NCBI GenBank assembly: GCA_024400955.1 | Contig: JAKSLY010000013.1 | Coordinates: 1-59,227 of the forward strand | Length of the DNA: 59,227 nt | Reading direction: 5' to 3' | Source of the DNA: Treponema sp. | GTDB taxonomy: Bacteria > Spirochaetota > Spirochaetia > Treponematales > Treponemataceae | In this document: positions 23,489 to 32,053 of the stretch, piece by piece | Layout: every line of letters starts with the position of its first letter | How positions within the stretch are numbered: position 1 is the first letter of the stretch | The notes under the pieces: generated by a model | What the model was told of the DNA's origin: nothing | The model's database searches: none | The model's input: the letters and a program-made list of their open reading frames with translations, nothing else | Position numbers and translations under genes: made by a program

Positions 23489-24331
23489 ATGAAAAAAATT
23501 ATCAGCGGCAAGGTTCGCGAAGTTTATGATCTTGAAGACGGAAGAATGGTGATTGTGACCACAGACCGCATTTCCGCTTTTGACGTTATTCTGCCGACAA
23601 TGATTACTGACAAGGGCAAGGTGCTCAATGCACTTTCTAATTTTTGGTTCAACTACACAAAGGATATCTGCAAGAACCACATGATTTCTTCTGACCTTAA
23701 GGACATGCCTGAAGAATTCCAGAAGCCTGAATTTGAAGGACGCACGATTCTCGTTAAGAAGCTTAAGATGGTTCCATATGAAGTTATCGTTCGCGGCTAC
23801 ATGTTCGGTTCAATGTACGAGGCATACAAGAAGGGTGAACCTTTCCTGGGCCACAGCTTTGACAAGGAATACAAGCAGGCTGAAAAACTTGCCGAGCCTA
23901 TCGTTACTCCATCTACTAAGGCTGCAGAAGGTCACGACATAAACGTTACCCTGGATTACATGAAGAAGGATCTTGGTGATGATCTGGGTACAAAGATTGA
24001 ACATGCAGCTCTTGCAATCTACAAGAAGTGCTACGACCACGCATACAAGAACGGCATCATCATTGCAGACACAAAATTTGAATTCGGTCTTGATGAAAAC
24101 GGCGACCTTGTTCTTGGTGATGAAGTTCTTACTCCGGATTCGAGCCGCTTCTGGGATCTTTCAAAGTATGAAGTTGGTTCAAGCCCTGCAAGCTACGACA
24201 AGCAGTTTGTTCGCGACTGGCTTAAGGATAACAACCTTGCAGGTGACCCTAACATCAAGGAAATTCCTGCCGATGTTGTTGCAAAGACTTCCGACATTTA
24301 CAAGGAATGTGAAAGAAAGATCTGCTGCTGA
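23489..24331 (+). CDS. purC: SAICAR synthase
   Basis: The 280-residue phosphoribosylaminoimidazole-succinocarboxamide synthase joins aspartate to CAIR in purine synthesis. Signatures: SGKVREVYDLEDGRMVIVTTDRISAFD in parts at the N-terminus, EVIVRGYMFGSMY, and the central DTKFEFGLDENGDLVLGDEVLTPDSSRFW region in parts. This is the longer bacterial/eukaryal-like form and not the ~235-residue E. coli type. AAGGAGC lies about 6 nt before the ATG. It stands alone with its own terminator. Confidence 0.92.
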   Translation: MKKIISGKVREVYDLEDGRMVIVTTDRISAFDVILPTMITDKGKVLNALSNFWFNYTKDICKNHMISSDLKDMPEEFQKPEFEGRTILVKKLKMVPYEVIVRGYMFGSMYEAYKKGEPFLGHSFDKEYKQAEKLAEPIVTPSTKAAEGHDINVTLDYMKKDLGDDLGTKIEHAALAIYKKCYDHAYKNGIIIADTKFEFGLDENGDLVLGDEVLTPDSSRFWDLSKYEVGSSPASYDKQFVRDWLKDNNLAGDPNIKEIPADVVAKTSDIYKECERKICC

Positions 24332-24379
24332 TTTTTTCAGTATGCCGCGGTCTGTTTAACCGGCTGCGGCTTGAGTGTG

Positions 24380-24418
24380 ACCGCGGTTCAGGCGTAAATG
24401 CTTGGCCGCGGTTTTTTT
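24380..24418 (+). terminator. Intrinsic terminator of purC
   Basis: ACCGCGG (24380-24386) pairs with CCGCGGT (24406-24412), followed by T7. A further GCCGCGGTC/GACCGCGGT-type pairing upstream (about 24343-24386) can form alternatives. Confidence 0.8.
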
Positions 24419-24421
24419 GTT

Positions 24422-25705
24422 TTAGTCCTGGTTGTGGCCATCCAGGAATTTTGCAACTTCCCTTAGGCTCATGTTTTTTTCGAGGGCTATTTTTGCCATG
24501 TCTTCATATTCATATTTTGACGTTATGATTCCGTAGCCTTCGGAAATTTTCTGATGGACGGTTCCAATAGGAGCTTGTATTTCTGAAATTTTTCTTTTAA
24601 GGATATGCCTGCTGCATTTCTTTTCCCTTATGCCGATGGTGGTTGTATGATGGAAGAAGGTTTCAAGAATTTTATCCTTTTTTTCTTCCGTGCATATTAC
24701 GGTGAACATTGTGCCCGGGCGATTTTTCTTCATGTACACTGGCGATGTGAATACTTCCAGTGCGCCTGAGGCAAAGAGGCGGTCCATGGCAAATCCGATT
24801 TCTTCTGCCGTCATGTCGTCTATGTTTGTCTCAAGCTGAACAATCTGGTCTTCGTGGTCCATGCTGCATGTTTCTCCAAGGAATATGCGCACGCAGTTTG
24901 GGGCTTCGAATTCTTTTTTTCCGCAGCCGATTCCGGTTTTCTGCATTTTCATCAGCGGCATCTGGCAGAAGTCCTGGCCAAAGTATTTTAGCAGGGCGGC
25001 TCCCGTTGGAGTGCAAAGTTCGGTTCTTGTCTCTCCCTGGTAATAAGGTGTGCCCCGAAGGAGGAATTCCGTTGCAGGGGCTGGGACTGGCATGATTCCG
25101 TGGGCGCAGCGGACGGTTCCAGATCCTACGTTAATTGGGGATACGAGAATTCTTTCGGCGCCGATTAAATCCATGAGGTAGCAGACTGCGGTTACATCCA
25201 TTATGGCATCCTTGTTTCCCACTTCGTGAAAGTGAATCTGGTCCACTTCCTTTCCATGGGCGTGGCTTTCTGCCTGAGCTATGAGTGTGTATACGGCAGC
25301 GGCATCTTTTTTTACTTTTTCGGGTACCTTGAGTTTGCCTATGGTTTCGGTAATGTCCGACAGCTTGTGGTGTTCGTGACTTTGATGGTCGTGTTCTTCA
25401 TGATGATGGTGTTCATGACCGTGTTCGTCATGGTGGTGTCCGTGGTCATAGTCTTCGTGATGATGGGCATGTTCGTGGGTGCCTTCTTCTCCTTCTTCAA
25501 GGCCATTTACCGTTACGTGGACTTGTGTTCCCTGGATTCCGCACTTGAGGGTTTTTTCCATTGAGAAGTTAACGCCATCGATGCCAAGGTTTTCCAGTGT
25601 GGCAATTGCAGTTTTTCTTTCTTCTTCCGAAAGAAGTTCAAGGAGTGCTCCCGTAAGCATGTCGCCTGCAGCTCCCATCTTGCATTCAATATATAAGGTT
25701 TTCAT
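24422..25705 (-). CDS. larC: Nickel-pincer cofactor nickel-insertion protein LarC
   Basis: LarC is the CTP-dependent nickel inserter that finishes the nickel-pincer nucleotide cofactor of lactate racemase. The 427-residue protein starts with the family's YIECKMGAAGDMLTGALLE motif, has a very His/Asp/Glu-rich loop (about 77-113) that should bind or store nickel, and ends with the C-terminal domain (about 260-420, TNIDDMTAEEIGFAM...). In Lactiplantibacillus the two halves are joined by programmed frameshift; here they are one frame. It is the last gene of the nickel/Lar operon, 25 nt after larB. The larA racemase is not in this window. Confidence 0.92.
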   Translation of the reverse strand: MKTLYIECKMGAAGDMLTGALLELLSEEERKTAIATLENLGIDGVNFSMEKTLKCGIQGTQVHVTVNGLEEGEEGTHEHAHHHEDYDHGHHHDEHGHEHHHHEEHDHQSHEHHKLSDITETIGKLKVPEKVKKDAAAVYTLIAQAESHAHGKEVDQIHFHEVGNKDAIMDVTAVCYLMDLIGAERILVSPINVGSGTVRCAHGIMPVPAPATEFLLRGTPYYQGETRTELCTPTGAALLKYFGQDFCQMPLMKMQKTGIGCGKKEFEAPNCVRIFLGETCSMDHEDQIVQLETNIDDMTAEEIGFAMDRLFASGALEVFTSPVYMKKNRPGTMFTVICTEEKKDKILETFFHHTTTIGIREKKCSRHILKRKISEIQAPIGTVHQKISEGYGIITSKYEYEDMAKIALEKNMSLREVAKFLDGHNQD

Positions 25706-25730
25706 TTTTCGCTCCGTTAAAAGTTTAAGT

Positions 25731-26489
25731 TCATGCAGTTATGTGGTTTATCATGCTGGCCTGATATGCCGCCCCAAATCCATTGTCGATGTTTACGACA
25801 CTGATTCCGCTGGCACAGCTGTTAAGCATGGAAAGAAGTGCAGACAGCCCGCCAAAATTTGCCCCATAGCCTACGCTTGTTGGGACTGCAATTACCGGAC
25901 AGTCCACAAGGCCGCCGACTACGCTTGCCAGAGCTCCTTCCATTCCTGCAATGGCAATTATCACCTTTGCCTTCATCAGCTGGTCCAGGTTTGAAAGAAG
26001 CCTGTGGAGACCTGCAACGCCTGCATCATAAATTCTTACCACTTCATTTCCGAGAGCTTCGCAGGTTTTTGCCGCTTCCTCTGCAACCTTCATGTCGCTG
26101 GTCCCTGCGGTGACGATTGCAATTTTCCCTATTCCGTTGGGCTTTGGCAGGCTGCCGCAAATTCCGATCATGCTCAATTCGTCGTAGGTGAAGGAAAGTT
26201 CCTTGTGCTGGCTCAGGAGTTCCGCGGCCTGGGATTTCATCCTCGTTATGAGAACCGTCCTTTGACCTGCATTAATGGCGGACCTTGCAATCTGCAGAAT
26301 CTGCTCTGGAGTTTTTCCTGCTCCGTAAATGACTTCTGCAATTCCCTGCCGGATGGCCCTGTGGTGATCCACCTTTGCAAAACCAAGGTCCTCGAAGGGA
26401 GCCTGCCTGATTTTTAGGATTACATCTTCCTGATTTATTTTTCCTTCCCTGTAGTCATCAAGGAGTTTTGATAGGCTTTCTTTTTCCAT
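25731..26489 (-). CDS. larB: Nickel-pincer cofactor synthase LarB
   Basis: The 252-residue protein is LarB, which carboxylates and hydrolyses nicotinic acid adenine dinucleotide at the start of pincer-cofactor synthesis. It resembles PurE in its C-terminal domain: VTAGTSDMKVAEEAA, VRIYDAGVAGLHRL, AGMEGALASVVGGL and PTSVGYG are the active-site segments. Its ATG directly follows the TAA of cbiO (TAAATG), with GGAGGG upstream inside cbiO, so translation is coupled. Nickel import and nickel cofactor assembly are thus in one transcript. Confidence 0.93.
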   Translation of the reverse strand: MEKESLSKLLDDYREGKINQEDVILKIRQAPFEDLGFAKVDHHRAIRQGIAEVIYGAGKTPEQILQIARSAINAGQRTVLITRMKSQAAELLSQHKELSFTYDELSMIGICGSLPKPNGIGKIAIVTAGTSDMKVAEEAAKTCEALGNEVVRIYDAGVAGLHRLLSNLDQLMKAKVIIAIAGMEGALASVVGGLVDCPVIAVPTSVGYGANFGGLSALLSMLNSCASGISVVNIDNGFGAAYQASMINHITA

Positions 26490-27170
26490 TTATCCCTCCG
26501 TCTTTTCTATGGTATGGTCTTCACCGATTTTTATGATTCTGTCTGAAAGTTCATTGAGTAGGATTTCATCGTGGCTTGCGATTATCAATGTTTTTCCCGA
26601 ATCCTTCAGGCCATGAAGAACCTGCATCAGGATTTGGCGGGATTTTTTGTCGAGGCCGTTCATGGGTTCATCCAGTATCAGTACATCCGGATTCATGGAA
26701 AGAACGCAGGCCACCGCAGTTTTCTTTTTTTCTCCGCCGCTCAGGTGATATGGTGCCCGATGTGCAAGGCTTGAAATTCCCAGGAGGTTCATTACGTCGT
26801 TGCACCGCTTTTTTACCTGATCGGGGGCAAGTCCCATCTGTCTTGGGCCAAAGGCAATTTCCTCGTACACGCTTGAACAGAAGAGCTGGTTTTCCGGATT
26901 CTGGAAAATGTATCCGACACGCTGGTGGAATTTTTTTGCGAAGGTTTCATTTTTCATTGTTTTCCGGTTGATTTCATTTCCATCAAAGCAATATGTTCCG
27001 GAGGAAGGAAATATGAGGGCGTTGAGAAGCTTTATCAATGTGGTCTTTCCGCATCCGTTGTCCCCTTCAATTCCAATGCACTGTCCGGCTTCTATCTGGA
27101 GGGAGATGTTCGCCAGGGCCGGGATGTCGTCATATCCGAAGTTTATTCCGTTCAATTCTATTAAGGCCAT
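26490..27170 (-). CDS. cbiO: Energy-coupling ATPase of the nickel/cobalt ECF transporter
   Basis: The 226-residue ABC ATPase has Walker A GDNGCGKT (36-43), the Q-loop region YIFQNPENQLFCSSVYEEIAFGP in parts (typical of ECF A-components), signature LSGGE, Walker B VLILDEP and a switch His in ASHDE. It powers the CbiM/CbiQ importer encoded just upstream. GGATGG precedes the ATG by about 7 nt. Position next to larBC says that the metal is nickel, so nikO/larO would be an equally good name. Confidence 0.9.
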   Translation of the reverse strand: MALIELNGINFGYDDIPALANISLQIEAGQCIGIEGDNGCGKTTLIKLLNALIFPSSGTYCFDGNEINRKTMKNETFAKKFHQRVGYIFQNPENQLFCSSVYEEIAFGPRQMGLAPDQVKKRCNDVMNLLGISSLAHRAPYHLSGGEKKKTAVACVLSMNPDVLILDEPMNGLDKKSRQILMQVLHGLKDSGKTLIIASHDEILLNELSDRIIKIGEDHTIEKTEG

Positions 27171-27191
27171 TTTGATTCCATCCTAAGAAAA

Positions 27192-27992
27192 CTATTCAAA
27201 CAGTATATAAAGAAAGATGAATGACATTAAGACGGCAACTGGCAGCAGGTCCGAAAACCTTATGCCTTCCCTTTGCCTTGTGTATGTCCCGTCAAAGAGC
27301 CTGCATTCCATCGCCTGCTGGGTTTCCTGTGCCATGCTGATGGACTTGAGGAATAGTGTGCCAAGGATTCCTGACAGGCTTTCAGTTTTACTGCTGTTTT
27401 TCCCAACGCTGCGGAGCTTGAGTGCAACCATCATGTCCCGGGCTATGTTGCCAAGTATGAATATGTAGTGAATCGTAAGTTCCATGATGAATATGATGAA
27501 TGATGGAAAGTGCAGTATCTGCAGTGCGCCGGTTATCTTGTTCCATGGAGTTGCCGCTGAATATAGGGAGAGGATTCCAACGGATAGAAAAACTTTTAGC
27601 GGAATGACAAAAACTGAATTTGTTCCGTAGATGAAAAGGGAAGGGAGCATGATCAGCACTGCAAGAAATGAAGAAGCAAGGGAAGTTTTTAATACAGCCT
27701 TGATGACCTCGATTCTTGAAAAGCATAAGGTTAAAAGAAGGGCCACGGTGATTGTGCCGCAGAAAAGAATGTTCCTGGAAAGGGCAGAGAGGATGACAAG
27801 GCCCAGGACGAGAATGGTTCTGCAGACTGTCCTTGCTGTAGTTACGGATTCGTCTTTTTTCATTGCAAATACATTGAAAAGGGTAGCGAGGCTTAAAATT
27901 GTTTTTGTCAGGAATCCGTTCCTGTCTTTTCTTGGAGAATAGTCATTTTGCTTTGTCATCCATTCGGGGATGGACATGTTTTTCTGCGGCAT
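27192..27992 (-). CDS. cbiQ: ECF transporter transmembrane subunit CbiQ
   Basis: The 266-residue membrane protein has 5-6 hydrophobic segments and the cytoplasmic coupling motif region (ARDMMVALKLRSVG, the 'A-R-G'-type helices that dock to the ATPase; MECRLFDG near the end). It is the T-component of the nickel/cobalt ECF importer. The start at 27992 lies 10 nt after the cbiM stop without a visible ribosome-binding site, so translation may be coupled; ATG 27977 is an alternative. A soluble 30-residue N-terminal extension is a little unusual. Confidence 0.85.
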   Translation of the reverse strand: MPQKNMSIPEWMTKQNDYSPRKDRNGFLTKTILSLATLFNVFAMKKDESVTTARTVCRTILVLGLVILSALSRNILFCGTITVALLLTLCFSRIEVIKAVLKTSLASSFLAVLIMLPSLFIYGTNSVFVIPLKVFLSVGILSLYSAATPWNKITGALQILHFPSFIIFIMELTIHYIFILGNIARDMMVALKLRSVGKNSSKTESLSGILGTLFLKSISMAQETQQAMECRLFDGTYTRQREGIRFSDLLPVAVLMSFIFLYILFE

Positions 27993-28002
27993 TTTTATTT
28001 TG

Positions 28003-29013
28003 TCACTTTGTCTTTTTTAGGCTGCTTAAGAGCTTGAATGTTATGACAAGGACTGCAATTCCGATGAGTGCGGAAAGAATGTATGCGGCTGCTTCCGGTA
28101 TTCCTTCCATGGTGTAATCGGGCATGATGGAATTAAGTGACCAGCCCTTTTCAAGTCCGGATGGAGTGTATCCAAGGGCGGCTCCCTTTGTTTCGATTTC
28201 TGCGATTTCATCAGCGCCCCATTCTCCCCAGGCAGTGCCTTCTGCAATCAGTCCAAGGGGAACAAGGGCAACCAATGATCCAAGGAGAATTCCCACGGGG
28301 AGAAGACTACTTCGCCTGTTTTCTGATTCAGCACCCTTTATGAGGGAAGGGGACATTTTGCAGATGAAGGATAGTACTGCCGTCGTAAAGATGATTTCTG
28401 CAATTCCAAAAATCGTAAGGTGACCGGCCATCATTGAAGGAATGGAAACATTCAGTCCATAGGGGCAGTAAAGGGCCTGTCCTGCTTCATTGTGGAAAAA
28501 ATATGGCTGGATGCCGAATTCAAAGGCTGCAAGAAGGGCTGCTGCATTGATTCCGGCGTAGGCTCCGATTCCAGCAGAGATGATCCTGTGGGGAGCTTTA
28601 GGTTCTTGGCCTTTTGAAAGGAATTTTAAGATTGTCCTGTAAACAAAGAATCCAAGGTATGGCATGGCAAAGGCCATGTTGATGCAGTTGGCGCCAAAGG
28701 AAAGAATTCCGCCGTCGCCAAAAAGAAGGGCCTGCAGCAGAAGGGCAACTGAGACTGCAAGACATGCGGCATCCGGGCCAAGGATACATGCAATCAAAGT
28801 TCCTCCAACTGCGTGGCCTGTTGTTCCTCCTGGAAGGGGAATGTTAAACATCATGCCGATGAACGAAAAGGCAGCTCCTACTCCGATCATGGCAATTTTT
28901 TCCTTTGGCAGTTCTTCCCTTACTTTTCTTGTGGAATGAATCCATGCCGGTATCATGGCTGCCGTTAATACAGCGCAGGTTGCAGGTGACAGATAGTTTT
29001 CTGGAATGTGCAT
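28003..29013 (-). CDS. cbiM: Nickel/cobalt ECF substrate component, CbiM-CbiN (NikMN) fusion
   Basis: Starting at ATG 29013 (GGGAG 5 nt upstream) the 336-residue protein begins MHIPENYLSP, the conserved metal-binding N-terminus of CbiM/NikM in which the free amino group and His2 bind the metal. The membrane core with the GGTTGHAVGG loop follows. The last ~90 residues (GTAWGEWGADEI..., YTPSGLEKGW, then a final helix) are a fused CbiN/PDGLE-type domain. An in-frame extension to 29082 would hide the metal-binding N-terminus and is rejected. First gene after the hairpin at 29048-29090. Confidence 0.9.
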   Translation of the reverse strand: MHIPENYLSPATCAVLTAAMIPAWIHSTRKVREELPKEKIAMIGVGAAFSFIGMMFNIPLPGGTTGHAVGGTLIACILGPDAACLAVSVALLLQALLFGDGGILSFGANCINMAFAMPYLGFFVYRTILKFLSKGQEPKAPHRIISAGIGAYAGINAAALLAAFEFGIQPYFFHNEAGQALYCPYGLNVSIPSMMAGHLTIFGIAEIIFTTAVLSFICKMSPSLIKGAESENRRSSLLPVGILLGSLVALVPLGLIAEGTAWGEWGADEIAEIETKGAALGYTPSGLEKGWSLNSIMPDYTMEGIPEAAAYILSALIGIAVLVITFKLLSSLKKTK

Positions 29014-29047
29014 AAAATCTCCCGTTTTCCCGACATTCATCGAGAAT

Positions 29048-29090
29048 AAAAAAAGGTATATCCCCGTTCTTCTGAACAGCAATATACCTT
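29048..29090 (-). terminator. Intrinsic terminator or attenuator between DUF3842 gene and cbiM
   Basis: On the minus strand AAGGTATAT (29090-29082) pairs with ATATACCTT (29061-29053), with an inner GTTC/GAAC stem, and runs into a U-tract (29054-29048). It can end the DUF3842 transcript or, as a leaky or conditional terminator 35 nt before cbiM, control the nickel operon. Confidence 0.7.
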
Positions 29091-29145
29091 CCTGATATAT
29101 GATTTTCCAAAATTTGTATTGGGAATAATTGGGCCTGGCTCTTCC

Positions 29146-29586
29146 CTAATTTTTTTGTGGTGCCTTCGTTGAGCCGCAGCCCTTAAGGCGGTTCCGTATC
29201 TCATCAACTGCAGATTGAATCAGGCTGTCGATGCTGTAGGACTGGACGCCTACCACAGTGTTTTTGCAATGGTAGACTGGAATGAGTATCCTGTCCCCAT
29301 TGCTTTGCCCAACTGCCGTAGCCATTCTTGGAGTGATTTCCCCAAACATTGAATCGGCAATTACAATTCCAATTGGACCGACGATAAAGTCCGCATCCCT
29401 GGCGCATACCACCACCGAATTTTCGCCGGTTGCTGCATGGTCTGCTCCCGCCTTTAGCATGGCAGAAGTAGCCACGGTATTGGTTCCCACGGCAGTGAGT
29501 TCAGCATCAGGAAAATTTTCCTTAAGGGCATGAACAGCTGCGCGGCCAATTCCGCCACCCTGTGCATCTATGACAAGAATTTTCAT
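29146..29586 (-). CDS. DUF3842 protein
   Basis: The 146-residue protein matches the DUF3842 pattern: MKILVIDAQGGGIGRAAV at the start (a dinucleotide- or phosphate-binding glycine turn), AVGTNTVATSAMLKAGAD, then FIVGPIGIVIADSMFGEITP and AVGQS. The family's job is unknown, but it is often next to nickel-import and lar genes, as here, so a part in nickel-pincer metabolism or metal sensing is likely. GAAGG lies about 7 nt before the ATG. It is separated from cbiM by a terminator-like hairpin. Confidence 0.8.
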   Translation of the reverse strand: MKILVIDAQGGGIGRAAVHALKENFPDAELTAVGTNTVATSAMLKAGADHAATGENSVVVCARDADFIVGPIGIVIADSMFGEITPRMATAVGQSNGDRILIPVYHCKNTVVGVQSYSIDSLIQSAVDEIRNRLKGCGSTKAPQKN

Positions 29587-29695
29587 ATATAACCTTCAAC
29601 TTCTGTTGAACTGGACATCTTCTGATGCCCGTTTCTTTAAGTATATCCTAATTTTATGCAAATGTCTTCAATACAAGTTTATGTTTTACTGGTTC

Positions 29696-31162
29696 TTATT
29701 TTTTTGATGCCGGGATGTAAAGGATCTTTCCGATTTTAAGGATGTCCTTTTCCTTGATTCCGTTGGTGTCGCAAAGCTGCTGAACCGTGACTCCGTATTT
29801 TCGCGAGATGCTCCACAGTGAATCGCCCTTCTGCACCTTGTACTGGAATGGGAATTCTATTGGCTTTATTTTTTCGATGGCATCTGCTACAGCCTGACCT
29901 TTTCCTGCCGGCACGCGGATCTGGAATTCTATGGCTGGCGGAGTGAATCCCTTGGTGAGGGAAGGATTCAGGTGGCGCAGTTCCTTTTCTGCAATTCCCG
30001 ATTCCTTTGCAATCTGGTTTATCATGTATGGCTTTTTTACGCTTACGTAATCAAAGGCTGCCTCGCGGGCGTTGAGCAGTTCCTCATATTCCTGGTCGTG
30101 GTGGGGCAGGTTGATTCCGTAGAGTTCAGGGTTTTCTGCAAGGTCCGCAATGGCAATGAGTTTTGGCAGGTATTCTGCAGTCTGTTTTGCAATGGCTCCG
30201 CTTCGGGCAAGTTCCCAGTAGTCTGAGGTTCCTGCCTTCTTGATGGCGCGGTTCATTGCTCCCACACCGCAGTTGTATGCCCCGATGGCAAGGGGCCAGT
30301 TGTTGAATGTCCTGTAGTTGTCATGGAGTTTTGAAAGTCCTGCTTCCGTTGAAAGCCATGGGTCAAGGCGTTCGTCAACGTATTCGCTCAGGCGCAGGAA
30401 GGGACGTACGCTGTTTGCCATGAACTGCCACATTCCCACTGCCCCGGATTTTGAGCGTGCTGCGGTCTTGTAGCCTGATTCGACTACAGGCAGGTATTCA
30501 AGTTCCAATGGGAAGTCGTGTTGTGCATGGGAACGCTGGGTAACGGCTTTTCTTACGTAGACCCTGTATTCGACGGCGGACTCAAGAATGTTCTGGAGAA
30601 CCTTCTGCATTTTTTCCGACATGTAGAATTCGCGCCAGTAGACTACTTCCGGGTAGTCCCTGAATTCTTCCACAAGGGCGTAACCTGCTGCACCTTTAGT
30701 TTCCTTTGGAGAGTCTTCCTGAAGCCCGTCTTTCTGAATGGCGCCCTGCTGTGAATCATTAAGGTTCCCTGCATCCTGATGCTCTGTAACTTGTTGCCCA
30801 TTTGCCTTTGCCGTGGTTTTTGTCTTTTTGCTCCCAGTGGCTGTGGAGGTTTGGCCGGTGGTTTTCTTTGCAGCCGTGGTGGATTTTGCAGAGTTCTTTT
30901 CTTCGCCCGTGTTTTCTGCGCTGGCCGTGTTTTTTTCATCAGGGGATTCGACCGGTTCATTCTCCTTGCTTTTTGCGACCTGGACATTTTCGGAGGCTGA
31001 ATTTTCTTCCTGGTCTTTTTTTTCTATTTGATTGACTGTCTTTAGGATTTCATTTTCCTGGTCAGCGTCTATTTTCTGGCCGAAGATCTGTGGGCTTTGG
31101 AGAAAAATCTGGGCGGCGAGAAGTGTCGTCATGATAATCGTTGTTTTTCCGTGAAAACTCAT
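29696..31162 (-). CDS. LysM lytic transglycosylase (MltD-like)
   Basis: The 488-residue secreted enzyme cleaves peptidoglycan glycan strands. It has a signal-peptide-like start (about 1-28, ending IFGQ), a long Lys/Glu/Thr-rich low-complexity linker (~35-155), an SLT domain with catalytic Glu in PVVESGY (E228), SGAVGMWQFM and AIGAYNCGVGAM, and a C-terminal LysM (about 440-486: YKVQKGDSLWSISRKYGV). The ATG at 31162 has no ribosome-binding site but follows a minus-strand promoter TTTACA-N17-TAAATT by 7 nt, suggesting a leaderless mRNA. Divergent from the pseudouridine synthase gene. Confidence 0.88.
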   Translation of the reverse strand: MSFHGKTTIIMTTLLAAQIFLQSPQIFGQKIDADQENEILKTVNQIEKKDQEENSASENVQVAKSKENEPVESPDEKNTASAENTGEEKNSAKSTTAAKKTTGQTSTATGSKKTKTTAKANGQQVTEHQDAGNLNDSQQGAIQKDGLQEDSPKETKGAAGYALVEEFRDYPEVVYWREFYMSEKMQKVLQNILESAVEYRVYVRKAVTQRSHAQHDFPLELEYLPVVESGYKTAARSKSGAVGMWQFMANSVRPFLRLSEYVDERLDPWLSTEAGLSKLHDNYRTFNNWPLAIGAYNCGVGAMNRAIKKAGTSDYWELARSGAIAKQTAEYLPKLIAIADLAENPELYGINLPHHDQEYEELLNAREAAFDYVSVKKPYMINQIAKESGIAEKELRHLNPSLTKGFTPPAIEFQIRVPAGKGQAVADAIEKIKPIEFPFQYKVQKGDSLWSISRKYGVTVQQLCDTNGIKEKDILKIGKILYIPASKK

Positions 31163-31169
31163 AGGCAGT

Positions 31170-31200
31170 AATTTACCATACAGTCCAGTTGTTGTAAATT
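31170..31200. promoter_or_regulatory. Interleaved divergent promoters in a 44-nt gap
   Basis: Rightward: TTTACC (31172-31177), N17, TAAATT (31195-31200), then 6 nt to ATG 31207. Leftward: TTTACA (31198-31193), N17, TAAATT (31175-31170), then 7 nt to ATG 31162. The two promoters overlap almost completely, so only one polymerase can bind at a time, and both would give leaderless mRNA. Confidence 0.5.
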
Positions 31201-31206
31201 ATCAGC

Positions 31207-31980
31207 ATGTTTCCAGAGCGGATTGATGTTCTTTTTTCGGAAAAAAAGTTATGTACTCACAGGCGGATCAGAAAATTTCTTGTGGATCATGTCGTGTCAA
31301 TTGAAAGGAATGGAACTTCCAGCAGAATCTATGGTGGTGATGTTGAGGTTGATGTGGACGTGGATGAAGTTTTTATTGACGGCGTAAAGGTTGAATTTGT
31401 TCCCGACATCTACATCCTGATGAACAAGGCTTCAGGCTGCCTGTGCACTTCTGTTGAATCAGGAAAGGCTTCCGCAGAAAGAACCGTCTTTGATTATCTG
31501 GATCCTTCACTACTGGCTGAACGTGATGGAAGAAAAATTCACACGGCAGGCAGGCTCGATCGTGATACGGAAGGTTTTCTGATTCTGACCACGGACGGAA
31601 AATTTTCCCGTAGGATTGCAAGTCCCGAGACCCATGTGAGCAAGACCTATGAAGCTTTTCTTGACCGGAAGATTCCCCTTGAGGAACAGGAAAGGTGGCG
31701 CCGTTTTGCCGCAGAGGGATTTTTCATCTGTCATGACGGCCGAAAGAAGGGATTTTTTTCAAAGCCGGGAATCCTTGAATTCTGCGGGGAAGACAAAATC
31801 TACCTTACCTTAAGTGAAGGAAAGTTCCATCAGGTAAAGCGCATGGTCAGTGCATTGGGTGCCACCGTGACCAGGCTGAAGAGAATTTCCATGGGGAACC
31901 TTGTTCTTGATGAAAATCTTTCTCCAGGGGAATACAGGTTTCTTTCGCAAGAAGAACTTTATTCCATCTTGGGAAATTAG
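31207..31980 (+). CDS. RsuA/RluB-family 16S/23S rRNA pseudouridine synthase
   Basis: The 257-residue enzyme has an S4-like N-terminal domain (about 1-60, divergent) and the RsuA/RluB/RluE catalytic domain: NKASGCLCT, HTAGRLDRDTEGFLILTTDG with the catalytic Asp in GRLDRDTEG, HVSKTYE, and GKFHQVKRMVSALG. It most resembles RsuA (U516 of 16S rRNA), but RluB/E/F-type specificity cannot be excluded. The ATG lies 6 nt after a -10 box with no ribosome-binding site, so it may be leaderless. Confidence 0.85.
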   Translation: MFPERIDVLFSEKKLCTHRRIRKFLVDHVVSIERNGTSSRIYGGDVEVDVDVDEVFIDGVKVEFVPDIYILMNKASGCLCTSVESGKASAERTVFDYLDPSLLAERDGRKIHTAGRLDRDTEGFLILTTDGKFSRRIASPETHVSKTYEAFLDRKIPLEEQERWRRFAAEGFFICHDGRKKGFFSKPGILEFCGEDKIYLTLSEGKFHQVKRMVSALGATVTRLKRISMGNLVLDENLSPGEYRFLSQEELYSILGN

Positions 31981-32019
31981 TTTTTTTTAATTAACTTAAA
32001 AGTTATTTGCCTTAAGGAT

Positions 32020-32048
32020 TTGCGTAAAGGAGAATTTGGTCGTATAAT
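32020..32048 (+). promoter_or_regulatory. Promoter for a leaderless transcript
   Basis: TTGCGT (32020-32025), N17, TATAAT (32043-32048). The ATG at 32054 starts 6 nt downstream of the -10 box, at the expected transcription start. Confidence 0.6.
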
Positions 32049-32053
32049 TAGGT

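Noticed and set aside
29014..29145. Cobalamin or NiCo riboswitch before cbiM
   Set aside because: No B12-box and no NiCo core; the only structure is the terminator-like hairpin at 29048-29090.
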